Notes under the pieces: generated by a model
Databases searched by the model: none
What the model was told of the DNA's origin: nothing
What the model saw: only the letters and a program-made list of their open reading frames with translations
Shown: one piece after another, positions 22,912-32,801 of the stretch
Numbering within the stretch: position 1 is the first letter of the stretch
Layout of the letters: the number at the start of each line of letters is the position of its first letter
NCBI GenBank assembly: GCA_001599815.1
Contig: BCIA01000001.1
Span: 3,166,934-3,230,933, forward strand
Length of the DNA stretch: 64,000 bases
Reading direction: 5' to 3'
DNA from: Furcasterigmium furcatum
Lineage: Eukaryota > Ascomycota > Sordariomycetes > Glomerellales > Plectosphaerellaceae
Position numbers and translations under genes: made by a program

Positions 22912-24752
22912 ATGCCGATACCTTACCAAGTCGCTTTCAAGCCTTTGAACAAGCCGGAGGTCGGCGACAATGGCTATGAGGAGCCAAAGCCAGGCAAGTC
23001 CGAGGTCCTTCCCAAGGGCTCCGCGCCTTTCGGCGGCCGAACGCTCGACTCCGATGTCCGCATCGACCACGACGTCGAATTTGTCGTACGGGATGGGTGC
23101 CGCCTGTACGCCGACATCTACCGCCCAGCGACGGACGAGGAGAACGTCCCCATCATAATTTCCTGGTCGCCGTACGGCAAGAAATACTCCGCCGTGGACA
23201 TGATCTTTAACATCTGCGTGTGGGCCTGCTGCCTCAAGAAAGAAGACGTCAGCGGCCTCGAGAAGTTCGAGGGCCTCGATCCCGCCTGGTGGGTTGCGCG
23301 AGGCTATGCCATCGCGAGCGTCGACGCGCGCGGCGCCGGCAACAGCGACGGCGACGCGGTCTGCATGGGCACCCAGGAGGCCGAGGACGCCCACGATGTC
23401 ATCCAGCTGCTGTCCAAGCTGCCCTGGTGCAACGGCAACGTGGGAATGGCTGGCAACTCGTACCTCGCCATCATGCAGTGGCAGGCGGCGGCGCAGAACC
23501 CGCCCGCCCTCAAGGCCATCGCGCCGTGGGAGGGATCGGGCGACATCTTCCGCGAGCAGTTCTGTCGCGGTGGGTGGTTCAACATGAGCAACTACGACCT
23601 TATCACGTCGCTCGTCATCAAGGGGCGGCATGGGGTGGAAGACTTTGCCGAGATGTACAGGCGCTCGCCGCAGGCCAACCAGTACTGGAACGACAAGCGG
23701 GTGGACTTTAGCAAGATCAACATCCCGTGCTTCATCACCGCGTCGGACTTCAGCCAGATTCACACCATGGGGGCGGTCCGCGGCTGGATGCAGGTGAACA
23801 CGGACAAGAAATGGATCAAATGGAGTGGCTACCAGGAATGGTTCGAGCTGTACGCGGTGCAGGAAAGCTACGACGAACTCAAGGTCAGTGAAGAGTCGCG
23901 AGACCAACGGCACTGAAACCACAAGACTGACCATTTGTACCTCGGCAGGTTTTCTTCGACCGATATCTCAAGGGCATCGATAACGACTGGGAAAAGACGC
24001 CCAAGGTCCGCTGGGCAACCCTGCCCTTCGGCGACCGAGACGTCAAGCATGACATTGTCTTGCCCGACTTCCCCGTCCCCAACACCGATTATAGGTCTTT
24101 CTATCTCGCGTCCGACGGAGCCTTGCGCCTCGAACCGCCCCAGACAAAGGGTACTTCCGCGCATAACTCGGAGGACCGCTGGTCCATCTCCAAGTTCAAG
24201 CACGCATTCTCGCAAGCCTCCCGCCTCATCGGCCTGCCCAAGGCAGAGCTGTACATGAGCTGCGACGCGTTGGACGACCTGGTCGTGTTTGTCCAGCTGC
24301 GCAAGCTCGACAAGACGGGCAAGGAACTCAGCCAGCTCCAGTTCCCCTTCGCTCGCGCCCCGGTGAACTCGATCGACGAGCTGTCGGACAAGGAGAGGTC
24401 AAGCCTGACCCTGCACGACGGGTCCATGGGCATCTTGAGGGCGTCGCAGCGCAAGATCGACGCGTCAAAGTCGATGCACCCCCAGTTCCCGTTCCACCCC
24501 CACGACGAGGTGTGGAAAGTTACGAGGGGCGAGGTCGTCAAGCTCGAGATTGGTATCTGGGCCATGGGCGTGGACTACGAGGAGGGGGAGTCTATCCAGG
24601 TTAATATCCTGGGCCAGTGGCCTGTTTACACGGAGCAGACAGATGCCTTCTCGAAGCCAAGGCCCGAGGAGGAGAAGAACAAGGGGATGCATGTTGTGCA
24701 CTTTGGCGGGGAGTATCCGAGCCGAGTCATCCTGCCTATTGTCCCGATGTAG
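22912..24752 (+). CDS. CocE/NonD-type (peptidase S15-like) alpha/beta hydrolase
   Basis: Exons 22912-23883 and 23949-24752 join in phase 0 across a 65-nt intron to give 591 residues. The N-terminal hydrolase domain opens with a DGCRLYADIYRPA strand pattern. It has SVDARGAGNSDG and the nucleophile elbow GMAGNSYLA, where Ser is the expected catalytic residue. Asp and His partners are expected around ASDFSQIH and further on. The second exon carries the C-terminal jelly-roll domain of the X-Pro dipeptidyl-peptidase class. Relatives are esterases or amidases, including the cocaine esterase type. MPIPYQ was taken as the start because it begins the conserved frame; an upstream Met at 22828 is weaker. 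There is no signal peptide, so the enzyme is cytosolic. Confidence 0.88.
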
Positions 24753-25435
24753 AGAGACTTGAGCAATAGGCTTGTCCGCCGAGAATTGATACATTTAATT
24801 TTTTGTGCCAACTGTTCAAGTCTTTTTCGAGCCTCAAGCTACCGATGTGATTCGGATTAGCAACACCAACAGCCCGTGTTCAACACGAAAGTTCGGAGAT
24901 TTCCCGGAGAATATGGCAACATTGTCATCCCTGGACCAGAGTCGGTGCCAACCATAAGTGTCCCACCCCACTGAGGTCCATGATAGTGGAATTTGGGGTC
25001 ATCCCTCACTCCGAGTCCCGTGTCGGATTCCCGGACTTCAAGCTGCCTTCACCATTGACCGACCTCCACTCCCACTTGCACTAGCTGACCTTTTCAGCGA
25101 CGATAATTGGCACAGACAGGCTCAACAGCGCCTCCGCTGGAACCTAGAATGCGACAGAATGCGGGGGGTGCGGGGTTTCCGGGGCACTTCCAGGCGCAGG
25201 TGTCGCTGTCGGGAAGGTGGGGGAACCGAGCTGCTTCGCACTTCCCAGCCGTCGAGGTCCACAACTTCGGCTTAATTATCCTGACACCAGCCGCGTGAAT
25301 CCAGGGACCGACGTCGCGACAGCAACCTCCCCTACTCCTCGATCACTGATCCCCGGACTGCCTATGCAGAGTCGCAATTACTGACAACACTCCAACTACT
25401 ACCACCCCTGGACCTCCTCACCCGCTCCAATTCCA
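24753..25435. promoter_or_regulatory. Promoter region of the Zn2Cys6 regulator gene
   Basis: About 0.7 kb upstream of the regulator. It contains G-rich blocks near 25160-25225 and a GAACCGAG half-element near 25223. No gene is supported. Confidence 0.4.
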
Positions 25436-28160
25436 ATGGCCCGCGACAGGGGTCTTGGCCAGGTCGCTGTGCTGCCTCCGGCCCTGGAGCACGGTTCGGC
25501 TCGGGACACCGTCCACGCCTGGTCAGAGCCCGTCACCGAGGCGGCACAGTGCCTCGCCTCCATGTCCTCCGGCTCGCTGCCACGCGGCAGGCCCAAGCCC
25601 ACCCGGCTGTCGCTGGCCTGCAATTCGTGCCGGAGACGCAAGGTCCGCTGCGATGCCCGCCAGCCGAAGTGCCAGAACTGCACCCTGCGCGGTGACGTGT
25701 GCGAGACGTCGGACCTGAGACGCCCCGGGGCACCCGCCGGCGCGAGAAGAAGGGCCGTCAGACGGCACTCGATGGTCGCGGGCGGAGGCATTGAGGCCGA
25801 GGTAGGGGCCCCCGAGCAGGCGACCGAGCAGGTGGCCGAGAATCAACCGCAGTTCGACGACAGCTTCGATCCCGTAGAGCCTCCCGCCGCCCCCTCGGCC
25901 GCCTCGGCCTCTTCCACCACTGATAGGGTGTCCACAAGACTGTCGTCGTCCGCGTCTCCGGCCACGACTCGCTCTGTGGCCAGGACTGAGTTCAGCAGGC
26001 AACCCAGCACTCGTAGCCAGCGTCCCGGCCCAGAACATGTCTCTTGGGTATCGAGGGCGTATCGGGCGCAGGCTGAGGCGTCTGGGCCAGCGGATGATGC
26101 TGAGGCGGAGCAGCCGGAGGGGCCCGTCGTGGCCACCCCTGATATAGCTGTCAACACGGACGGCTCATCGAACAAACTAAAGGTTGGTACCGCCATCTAT
26201 CTCTTCTGGGTACTCGCCCCTCAGTTGGGTGGATTGTTACAGAGCTGACCAGTGCTTCGTCGTCGTCTCCAGGTTGTCGGTGGCAGCAGCTTGCAATGTC
26301 TCTTCAATTTCGTTGACCTCCACCTCGCCGGCTACGGCTTCGACCTCACAGCCCCCCTCTTCAAACATGGCATGTCTCACAGCGAGGAATTTCTGATGCC
26401 TTTGGTGCCAAGCTTGCCAAATCTGCCGGACTCCCAGGCAATGTCACGGTATGTCGATGTCTTCTTCAGTCGCGTCTGGCGCCTGTTCCCCGTCGTCGAC
26501 CGCGAGTCGGTCCAAGGCGATATCGAGGCCTTCCTCGACCTGCAATCTCAGGATCAACGGGGCCTCCAGCACATGGTGCCGCCAGCTCGCGTGCCTGCAT
26601 TGGCCATTGTTTATGCCATTATCTGCATTGGCATGAACGAGACGCGGGCTGCGGAGAACGACCACGAATGCTCCCTCGAGAAGCGGACCATGTACTTGAT
26701 GGCATGCTACGGCCTCCACGGTCACCTTACTGCCACGCCGTATCATTCTAGCGTGCAGGCCCTGCTTCTCATTGCGCTGGCTTTGAGAGGTCACTGCAAG
26801 GACGGGCAGTCATGGCAGATCGCGGGACAGGCAGTCCGGATGGCGTTATCACTCGGCCTGCACAAGTCGGCGGAAAGACAGGCCGCCGAAGCCGCCAGCC
26901 CTGTTCATCGGCAGCAACAGCAGCAGGCTCATAGCCAACGAGAACGTCTCTGGTGGTCTTGCTTCGCCCTGGAAAGGCTTCTGCAGTTGGAGTGCGGCAG
27001 ACCGTCCAGCATAGACCCCGACTACGATCACCTGTCCGCGAATTGTGGCGTGAGTGGCACATCGCCGCCCGATGATGACCCCGAGAGCCCTTCGGAAGAT
27101 TCGACGTTCGTGTTCTTCAACGCTTGGGTATCTTTGGCGGGGATCATGGGACAAATTTCAGACCGGCTCTACTCGCACCGCTTCTCCGGGTCGGGAGAAA
27201 TGCTCACCGAGACGGCACGGCTTGCGTGGTGCTTGTCCGAGTGGGAGTCGGCAATGCCGGAGCAGCTGCGCCCACGAAATACGTTCTTCACCGAGACGGA
27301 CGACGATCATGTGCTGGCCGTCTTCCTGGCCCAGCAGTATTACCATGTGAGTAGTGAAGCAACGCATCATGTTTCTGCCGAGACTCGTTGGCTGACGGAC
27401 ACCAAAACAGGCTCAAATCGCGGTTCTTCGCCCGGCAATCATCTTCTCCGAAAGTAGCTTCACCGCCGAGGTGAAGAAACGCGCGGTCGATATCCCCGAA
27501 ATCAGACGCCTCCTCGGCGGAGCCTCCACGTGCGTCAACGCCGCCCGAAGCCTCGTCATGCGGACGCTCCAGCTCGCCGACGCGGGGGTGCGGTCTACGC
27601 TACTCGGACTGTCGCAGACATTTCTGGCCAGCGTCGTCCTCGCGCTCTGCATTCTGCGTGCGCCCGCGACCAGCCTGGCGCGATCGGACGTAGAGCTCTT
27701 GACTTCAGCAACCGAGTACGTGGAGAAAAGCTACCGGTATTGGGGTTTCCAGGCCGCCTTTGTGGCCATACTACCGCGGCTGAGAGAGAGGATCACCGCG
27801 GTGTACAAGCAGGACGTCAGGCCGCGGGCCATGCGCCGCGAGAGACGAGGCGAGAATGCTGCGAAGGGCGGCCTAGGCGACGACGCTGGCACTGCAAGAG
27901 CTATTCCTGCTTCTGGGACCGTCACTCCTGCATTGCATCAAGGGGCGGTGTCTGGTCTTTCTGCACTGTTTTTCCCGGATCAGGACGATGGCGGCGCGCA
28001 ACTCGCGGCGCCTCAGCAAGGGCTTGAGAACCCAGGAATGGGCGTCATGTGTGACCCGGGGATGGACGTGTTTCCCGGCCTCGAGTTTGAGGAGCTCTGG
28101 AACATGGTGGATTCAGATTGGTTCATGTACGATACGGGGGATGTAATGATTCCGGGCTGA
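25436..28160 (+). CDS. Zn2Cys6 transcription factor with Fungal_trans domain
   Basis: Exons 25436-26182, 26273-27346 and 27411-28160 join in phase 0 to 856 residues. The DNA-binding domain (about 61-90) has the pattern C-x2-C-x6-C-x6-C-x2-C-x6-C, starting CNSCRRRKVRC. A Ser/Ala-rich linker follows, then the Fungal_trans regulatory domain in exon 2 (SRYVDVFFSRVWRLFPVV, RLWWSCFALERLLQLECGRPS). The C-terminus is acidic and hydrophobic and could activate transcription. The first intron has a weak donor (GTTGGT), but the join restores KLKVVGGSSLQCLF. Translation could instead start at the Met at 25562, which would place a CGGTTCGGCTCGG element (25492-25504) upstream of the gene. It is probably the local regulator of the MFS/PhyH/CocE genes (inference from position and motif). 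Confidence 0.88.
25492..25504 (+). promoter_or_regulatory. CGGTTCGG-type element near the 5' end of the regulator gene
   Basis: CGGTTCGGCTCGG, matching the units in the PhyH/CocE promoter and upstream of the MFS gene. If the regulator starts at 25562 it lies in the 5' leader and could mediate autoregulation; if translation starts at 25436 it is within the coding region. Confidence 0.35.
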
Positions 28161-29142
28161 GACCGGCAACGGGCAGCTTATGTGAAGATGGTAAAATTCA
28201 TGACCGAGAATACCTCTATGGGTCACTCTGTCCGGACAGATTTGAGTCGTCATCCAACTTGGCCGTCCGATTTCCCATGGACCATTCGTTTCGGACGAAC
28301 GAGCCCCTGGATCCGCTGGTCAAAGTGGCGGCGCTCCGCAGTGACACGTCGTCCGTGTCTGGGGTTGACAAGCCGGGTGGGGATGTCCTATTAATTAATC
28401 GTCGACGAAAGTGCCGGCGGGGTGCTTTATTGCTTGCTTCTGTTAAGACTTTGCTTGTTTACTAAGGCCAGGGATCAGCACTGCAAATCTTGCCGGGGTG
28501 GGAAGGTGGCGGTATCTGGGCGAGACGGTCATCCGGTTTCTCTGTCTCTTCAAGCAATCTCTGCTGAGGCAACCTGACGATCTTCACGGAGGCATCGTCC
28601 GCAAGCGCGCTCAGCCTGGTCGCATGACAGGCCTGGGTTGAGTGACGTGCTGGGCGCCTACTCATACTCCGTCGGCGAAATATCACCACTGGAACTTCCA
28701 AGACGGCACCGGCGACGCCGCATGAGGAAGCCCCGCTGTCAGATCACAGTGCGTACCAAATAGGAGGCGAGCCGAATGCAATGCTCACCTCGCGGTGCAT
28801 CCTCCGAGGGCTCCGCCCGGGCAAGATCGGCGGCCCGGAGCGGCACTGGCGGGCAGCATCCCGGCTATTTGCACATGAAACCAGGGCCAGCCGTGACCGG
28901 CTTTAATATACGCAGATAGATTGGGCTGCCATCAACTCGAGACCGGCCGCGGGACACCAGGCTGCGCAGCATCACGACACGGCCGGGACGATGGTGCTCG
29001 AGTCCCGACGATCGAATTCGAGTATAAAAGGAGCAGCGGCAGATGGCCTTCCTTGAGTTTGTTGTTCTTCAGCAGCAGCAGCACTCTCACACACTCGCCC
29101 TCTCTTCTCTATCATCTCAGATCCCACAGTCAGACCGCCACC
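28161..29142. promoter_or_regulatory. Intergenic region with the AA9 gene promoter
   Basis: About 1 kb between tandem plus-strand genes. The end of it is a well-formed promoter: a TATAAAA box at 29023-29029, then a CT- and CA-rich leader up to the CCGCCACC start context at 29143. The first 700 bases hold no recognisable gene. Confidence 0.5.
29023..29029 (+). promoter_or_regulatory. TATA box of the AA9 LPMO gene
   Basis: TATAAAA, 114 bases upstream of the ATG, followed by a pyrimidine-rich leader. This is the strongest core promoter in the window and suggests high inducible expression. Confidence 0.65.
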
Positions 29143-29871
29143 ATGACTTTCACCAAGACCGCCCTCTCCGCGGCCCTCTTCGCCGTCGCCGCCAACGCCC
29201 ACGGCCACGTTCAGTCGGTCATCTCTGGCGGCAACACCTACGTCGGAGGTCTCCCCCACGGAGCCCCCGCGGACGCCGTCGGCTGGGCCGCCGGCAACCA
29301 GGACAACGGCTTCGTCGAGCCCAACTCCTTCGGCAGCGCCGACATCATCTGCCACAAGGGCGCCACGCCCCCGAGCAACTCCGTCTCCGTCGCGGCCGGC
29401 GGCACCATCACCCTGCAGTGGGACACCTGGCCCGAGTCGCACAAGGGCCCCGTCATCGACTACATCGCCTCGTGCGGCGGCGACTGCTCCTCCGTCGACA
29501 AGGCCTCCCTCTCCTGGGTCAAGATCGCCGAGGCCGGCCTCCTCTCCGGCTCCTCCCCCGGCAACTGGGCCGCCGACGAGCTCATCGCCAACGGCAACGC
29601 CTGGGACGTCACGATCCCCAGCGGCCTCGCCCCCGGCGGCTACGTCCTGCGCCACGAGATCATCGCCCTCCACAGCGGCGGCCAGCCCAACGGCGCCCAG
29701 GCGTACCCCCAGTGCATCAACCTCGAGGTCACCGGCTCCGGCGGCTCGACCCCCTCCGGCGGCGTCTCCGGCACCTCGCTCTACACCGCCACCGACCCCG
29801 GCATCCTCTTCAACCTCTACCAGCCCTTCGACAGCTACCCCATCCCCGGCCCCTCCGTGTGGTCCGGCTAG
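29143..29871 (+). CDS. AA9 lytic polysaccharide monooxygenase (no CBM1)
   Basis: A single exon of 242 residues. Signal peptide 1-19 ends ANA, so the mature protein begins with His20 (HGHV), the copper-binding histidine that also supplies the amino group of the histidine brace. The second copper histidine is expected in the HEIIALHSGG segment and the axial Tyr in QAYPQCIN. Paired cysteines (IICHKG with PQCIN, and SCGGDC) match family disulfides. The catalytic domain is followed by a Ser/Gly linker and a short tail (PIPGPSVWSG) with no CBM1 cellulose-binding module. AA9 enzymes oxidatively cleave cellulose or beta-linked hemicellulose outside the cell. Codon use is strongly biased to C-ending codons, as in highly expressed genes. 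Confidence 0.95.
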   Translation: MTFTKTALSAALFAVAANAHGHVQSVISGGNTYVGGLPHGAPADAVGWAAGNQDNGFVEPNSFGSADIICHKGATPPSNSVSVAAGGTITLQWDTWPESHKGPVIDYIASCGGDCSSVDKASLSWVKIAEAGLLSGSSPGNWAADELIANGNAWDVTIPSGLAPGGYVLRHEIIALHSGGQPNGAQAYPQCINLEVTGSGGSTPSGGVSGTSLYTATDPGILFNLYQPFDSYPIPGPSVWSG

Positions 29872-30289
29872 ACGGTGGTGGTGCGCGAGGCGAAGCTCTA
29901 CGATTCAAATGTACATAGATAGACAGACGTCAATGAACATAGCCGGCCCCGAGACCTGGGCACAATTGGTCACTATTCTTCTCACCGTGGTCGTGACAGC
30001 AGCACTGCGATTCCTGATGATGTGTACTTTCGAAAATACTGAAATCTAGAGATCTCACTCAGACTAACCACCGGAGGGAAGTGAAGCATATGCCCCAACC
30101 TACAAGATCGAGTTGGACTACAGGGCATGCAGTTTTTCGTACCACAGGCAGTGCTAACGACCGCTGCAGAATGAACTTTACCCCAGCGAACAATGCTAAT
30201 GGAGGAACGGAAGGAAAATTCATGTCCCCTCATAATATTCTAAACAGCCCGCTATCACCCCAATTTTCCGCCTTGTACTCGGAGCACTC
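29872..30289. other. Intergenic between convergent genes
   Basis: About 420 AT-richer bases between the AA9 gene and the convergent hydratase gene. Probably only 3' UTRs; no gene is recognised. Confidence 0.5.
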
Positions 30290-31057
30290 TTATGGTAACA
30301 CGAACTTCACAGGCTCCTCGTCGCCCAATCTCCCGACAACAAGCCCCTTTGCACCCTCCGGCAAGAGCACGCACCCGTTCAGGGAGCCAGTAGTGATGAC
30401 AGTCCCAGCCTTCAACGGAAAGCCCGGGAACTGCGCCTTTCCGTACGCCACCACCGACGCCAGGACGGTGCCGCAGCCGGGGACGGCGGGCTTGCGGTCG
30501 ATCTCCTTCCCGTCGATCTCCAGCGCCACCGTCAGCCCCGAAACGTCCCTCCCGCGGGCGTAGTTGCCGCCGAAAACATATCCCAGCGCGGAGTTGTGGT
30601 CCGCCAGCGCCTGCGCGGGGTTGGGCTTCTCGCCCGTCTTGGTGGGCGCGAGCCGCGTCCCGACGACCTCGATGCCGAGGAAGTAGTGGTCCACGGCCGC
30701 CTCGACGGCGTCCTCGTCCAGGTCGTCGCTGACCTCGATGTCCCGGGCCAGCTTGACGCCGACCTCGAACTCGAGCCCCTTGACCTCGAGGCCGGCGGGG
30801 AAGACGTAGTCAGGCCCGCTGTTGCCGACGCGGGACGCCCAGATGGGGCTGGCGACACCGGGGCTGCCGTCGGTGCGGACGGCCGTCTTGTACAGGGACA
30901 CCTTCTCGCCGAGGGCCTCCTGCTGGCCGAGAGATACGCGGTAGGCGGCCTCGAGGTCGAGGTGGGCGAGCGTCTCGGGGTCGACGAGCGACTTGCCGCC
31001 GGCGCGCTGGGCGTCGACCAGGAGCTGTACCAGCTCGGCCTCGCTGGGTTTCGTCAT
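30290..31057 (-). CDS. 2-keto-4-pentenoate hydratase / fumarylacetoacetase-fold protein
   Basis: A single exon of 255 residues starting MTKPSEAELVQ. It has the MhpD-like layout: a helical N-terminus (LVDAQRAGGKSL), AYRVSLGQQEALG, KTAVRTDGSP, a metal-binding acidic core in LEFEVGVKLARDI and DHYFLGIEVVGTRL, and the late strand TVITTGSLNG. Relatives hydrate 2-keto-4-pentenoates in meta-cleavage of aromatic compounds or act on related keto acids in the cytosol. No other aromatic catabolic gene is adjacent, so the substrate is open. Length fits the family. Confidence 0.85.
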   Translation of the reverse strand: MTKPSEAELVQLLVDAQRAGGKSLVDPETLAHLDLEAAYRVSLGQQEALGEKVSLYKTAVRTDGSPGVASPIWASRVGNSGPDYVFPAGLEVKGLEFEVGVKLARDIEVSDDLDEDAVEAAVDHYFLGIEVVGTRLAPTKTGEKPNPAQALADHNSALGYVFGGNYARGRDVSGLTVALEIDGKEIDRKPAVPGCGTVLASVVAYGKAQFPGFPLKAGTVITTGSLNGCVLLPEGAKGLVVGRLGDEEPVKFVLP

Positions 31058-31689
31058 GCTGGGCTTATGGGGAGGTTTCTGATCGATCAGCTTGAGGAGA
31101 TGAAATGGATGATTTAGGCAATGAGTCTCATGATGAGCGTGAGACCAAGAGCGGCGGCTGACACGGGTTAATTTATCCCGCAAACCGGGGGGTGGCTTGA
31201 ATCCGGGTCCAGGCCCGATGCCGGGCCCCACTCTGGATCGATGCCCCGGACTTGTCTCCGTGATGGGCCCGAACCGGCTGCGCGGCACGGCATGACAGAT
31301 GCAGGATTCTACTGGGATTAATGATGCAGTAAAACCAGGATATAGTTCCAATGACGCGGGTGTCGATGAATGTATTTTTCCGGGAGCTCGCGGCGTAGTT
31401 CTCCTAGGAAGCGGAGGTGCCTCTCTGAAGTTGGTTGCCCGTGGCGTGCAGGCGTTGCATAATAATCTTCCTGCCGTTGTGGTAACGCAGCTATTCCCGC
31501 CGCAGAGCATTTCACAGTGGTCTTTGTTATCGTATGCGCCGGGGACGCAATCGCTGCCGAGAATGTTAGACATCCAAAAAATCAAATTAATCAATACCGT
31601 GGCGTCTCGACCTAGTACTCGAGCCCCCTGATGAACGAAAGGGAAAGCCGACTTGCCTTGGTCCGCACGGATCCAGGAGAGATAAATCC
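31058..31689. promoter_or_regulatory. Promoter side of the hydratase gene
   Basis: About 630 bases upstream of the hydratase gene. A CCGAACCGG element lies at 31269-31277, about 210 bases from its start. No gene is supported; one open frame on the plus strand (31299-31631) shows no protein character. Confidence 0.4.
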
Positions 31690-32218
31690 ATGCCGAGAGA
31701 GCGGAGTGAACTCCTCGAGCTTCACTCTGGCCGGGTCGAACCAGTTCTGATGGGCATCGCCTTTGAGCTCACCCCAGCTCGTCTCCAAGTCTACGAAAAA
31801 GTCGTCCAGACCTGCTGGCCGGAGTCTACTCCGTACGGACGGAGTATGAACGGCTTACTCGGGATGATATCTGGTTTCGTCGGGCATAGGCCTTACACGT
31901 AGCCAAGGCTGACAAAGTCCGGGGCTACATCCACTTCCAAGGCGTCCCGCTGGAATACATCCAGACGCCGGGAGAGCTAGGAGTAAGTGCCTCAAGGCTA
32001 GTGAGGCAGCTATACATTAAAGAGAGAGTCGATAAAAACCGAGGCTTCTACAGGTGGAACTCACCCGGGCGGTGGGCTCGACACTACTCGAGCTGTCGGT
32101 CCGCGGCACGACGGATTACGTCCGACCCCGGTCAAATGTTCTCTTCAGTGGCCTCTTAGAGGTGCCCACGAAGCTAGAATCCCCAGTACTGCACGAGCTG
32201 ATAAGAAAAAAGAGATAA
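31690..32218 (+). pseudogene. Decayed or mis-sequenced small gene of unknown family
   Basis: Protein-like segments can be read in order. The first, from an ATG at 31690, includes AFELTPARLQVYEKVVQ. A shift of one base is then needed to continue as DLLAGVYS (to about 31830). A possible 57-nt intron (GTACGG to ATAG, ending near 31886) then leads to ALHVAKADKVRGYIHFQG. A clean intron with GTAAGT donor at 31983 and CTACAG acceptor at about 32053 leads to a last exon ending in ESPVLHELIRKKR and a TAA at 32216-32218. The frames are coherent and the splice sites canonical, but the 5' part needs one frameshift. Without the first intron there is also an in-frame TAG. The family was not recognised. It could be a real gene with a base error instead of a pseudogene. 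Confidence 0.4.
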
Positions 32219-32801
32219 GACAACAGGGGGGGACTCGGTGATGCTCCGCTAAACTCTGACGAGACTATCCCAGACCGCATATGCAAAGGGATAACTACCA
32301 GCGGATGATTCAATGACTCAAAGCCGCGGCAGGAAGCCATTGAAACACAGCAGAGACAGATGATGGTGATATGCCCTTGATGGACGAGCAACCGGCCATA
32401 GTTATTGTGTTCCTGAGCTCCTGCTCCAGAGTGTTTACGAATGCGATGTTGACGAGGACACGCTTGCCGTCTTGAAATTATTTAATGCCTTTTCGTTGTC
32501 TCGGGAGATGCGTATCGTCTGATGTGAGTATTTATTTTCATCCTTCTCTGAGGTTGCCCCCTGATCAGCCCCTGTCCGTTACGACTGCATTCGGACTAAC
32601 TGGCCGTGGAGACCAACAAGGTGACTGACTGGCTACATCCATCCCCAATCTGGCTCAGAGTCTGCAGACTCTTTAGGCAGCAGAATAAACCATCGACTTG
32701 ACTGCCGGCCAGCTCTCGAAAACCGGAGAGGACGCCAAGACATCACCAATCAAACACCAACACACAGCAAAAGCGATCAAGCAAGCATCGCTTCTTGTAG
32801 A
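32219..32801. other. Intergenic, promoter of the Hsp70-like gene
   Basis: About 580 bases with an AC-rich leader (near 32735-32790) just before the next start codon. No coding region is seen. Confidence 0.45.
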
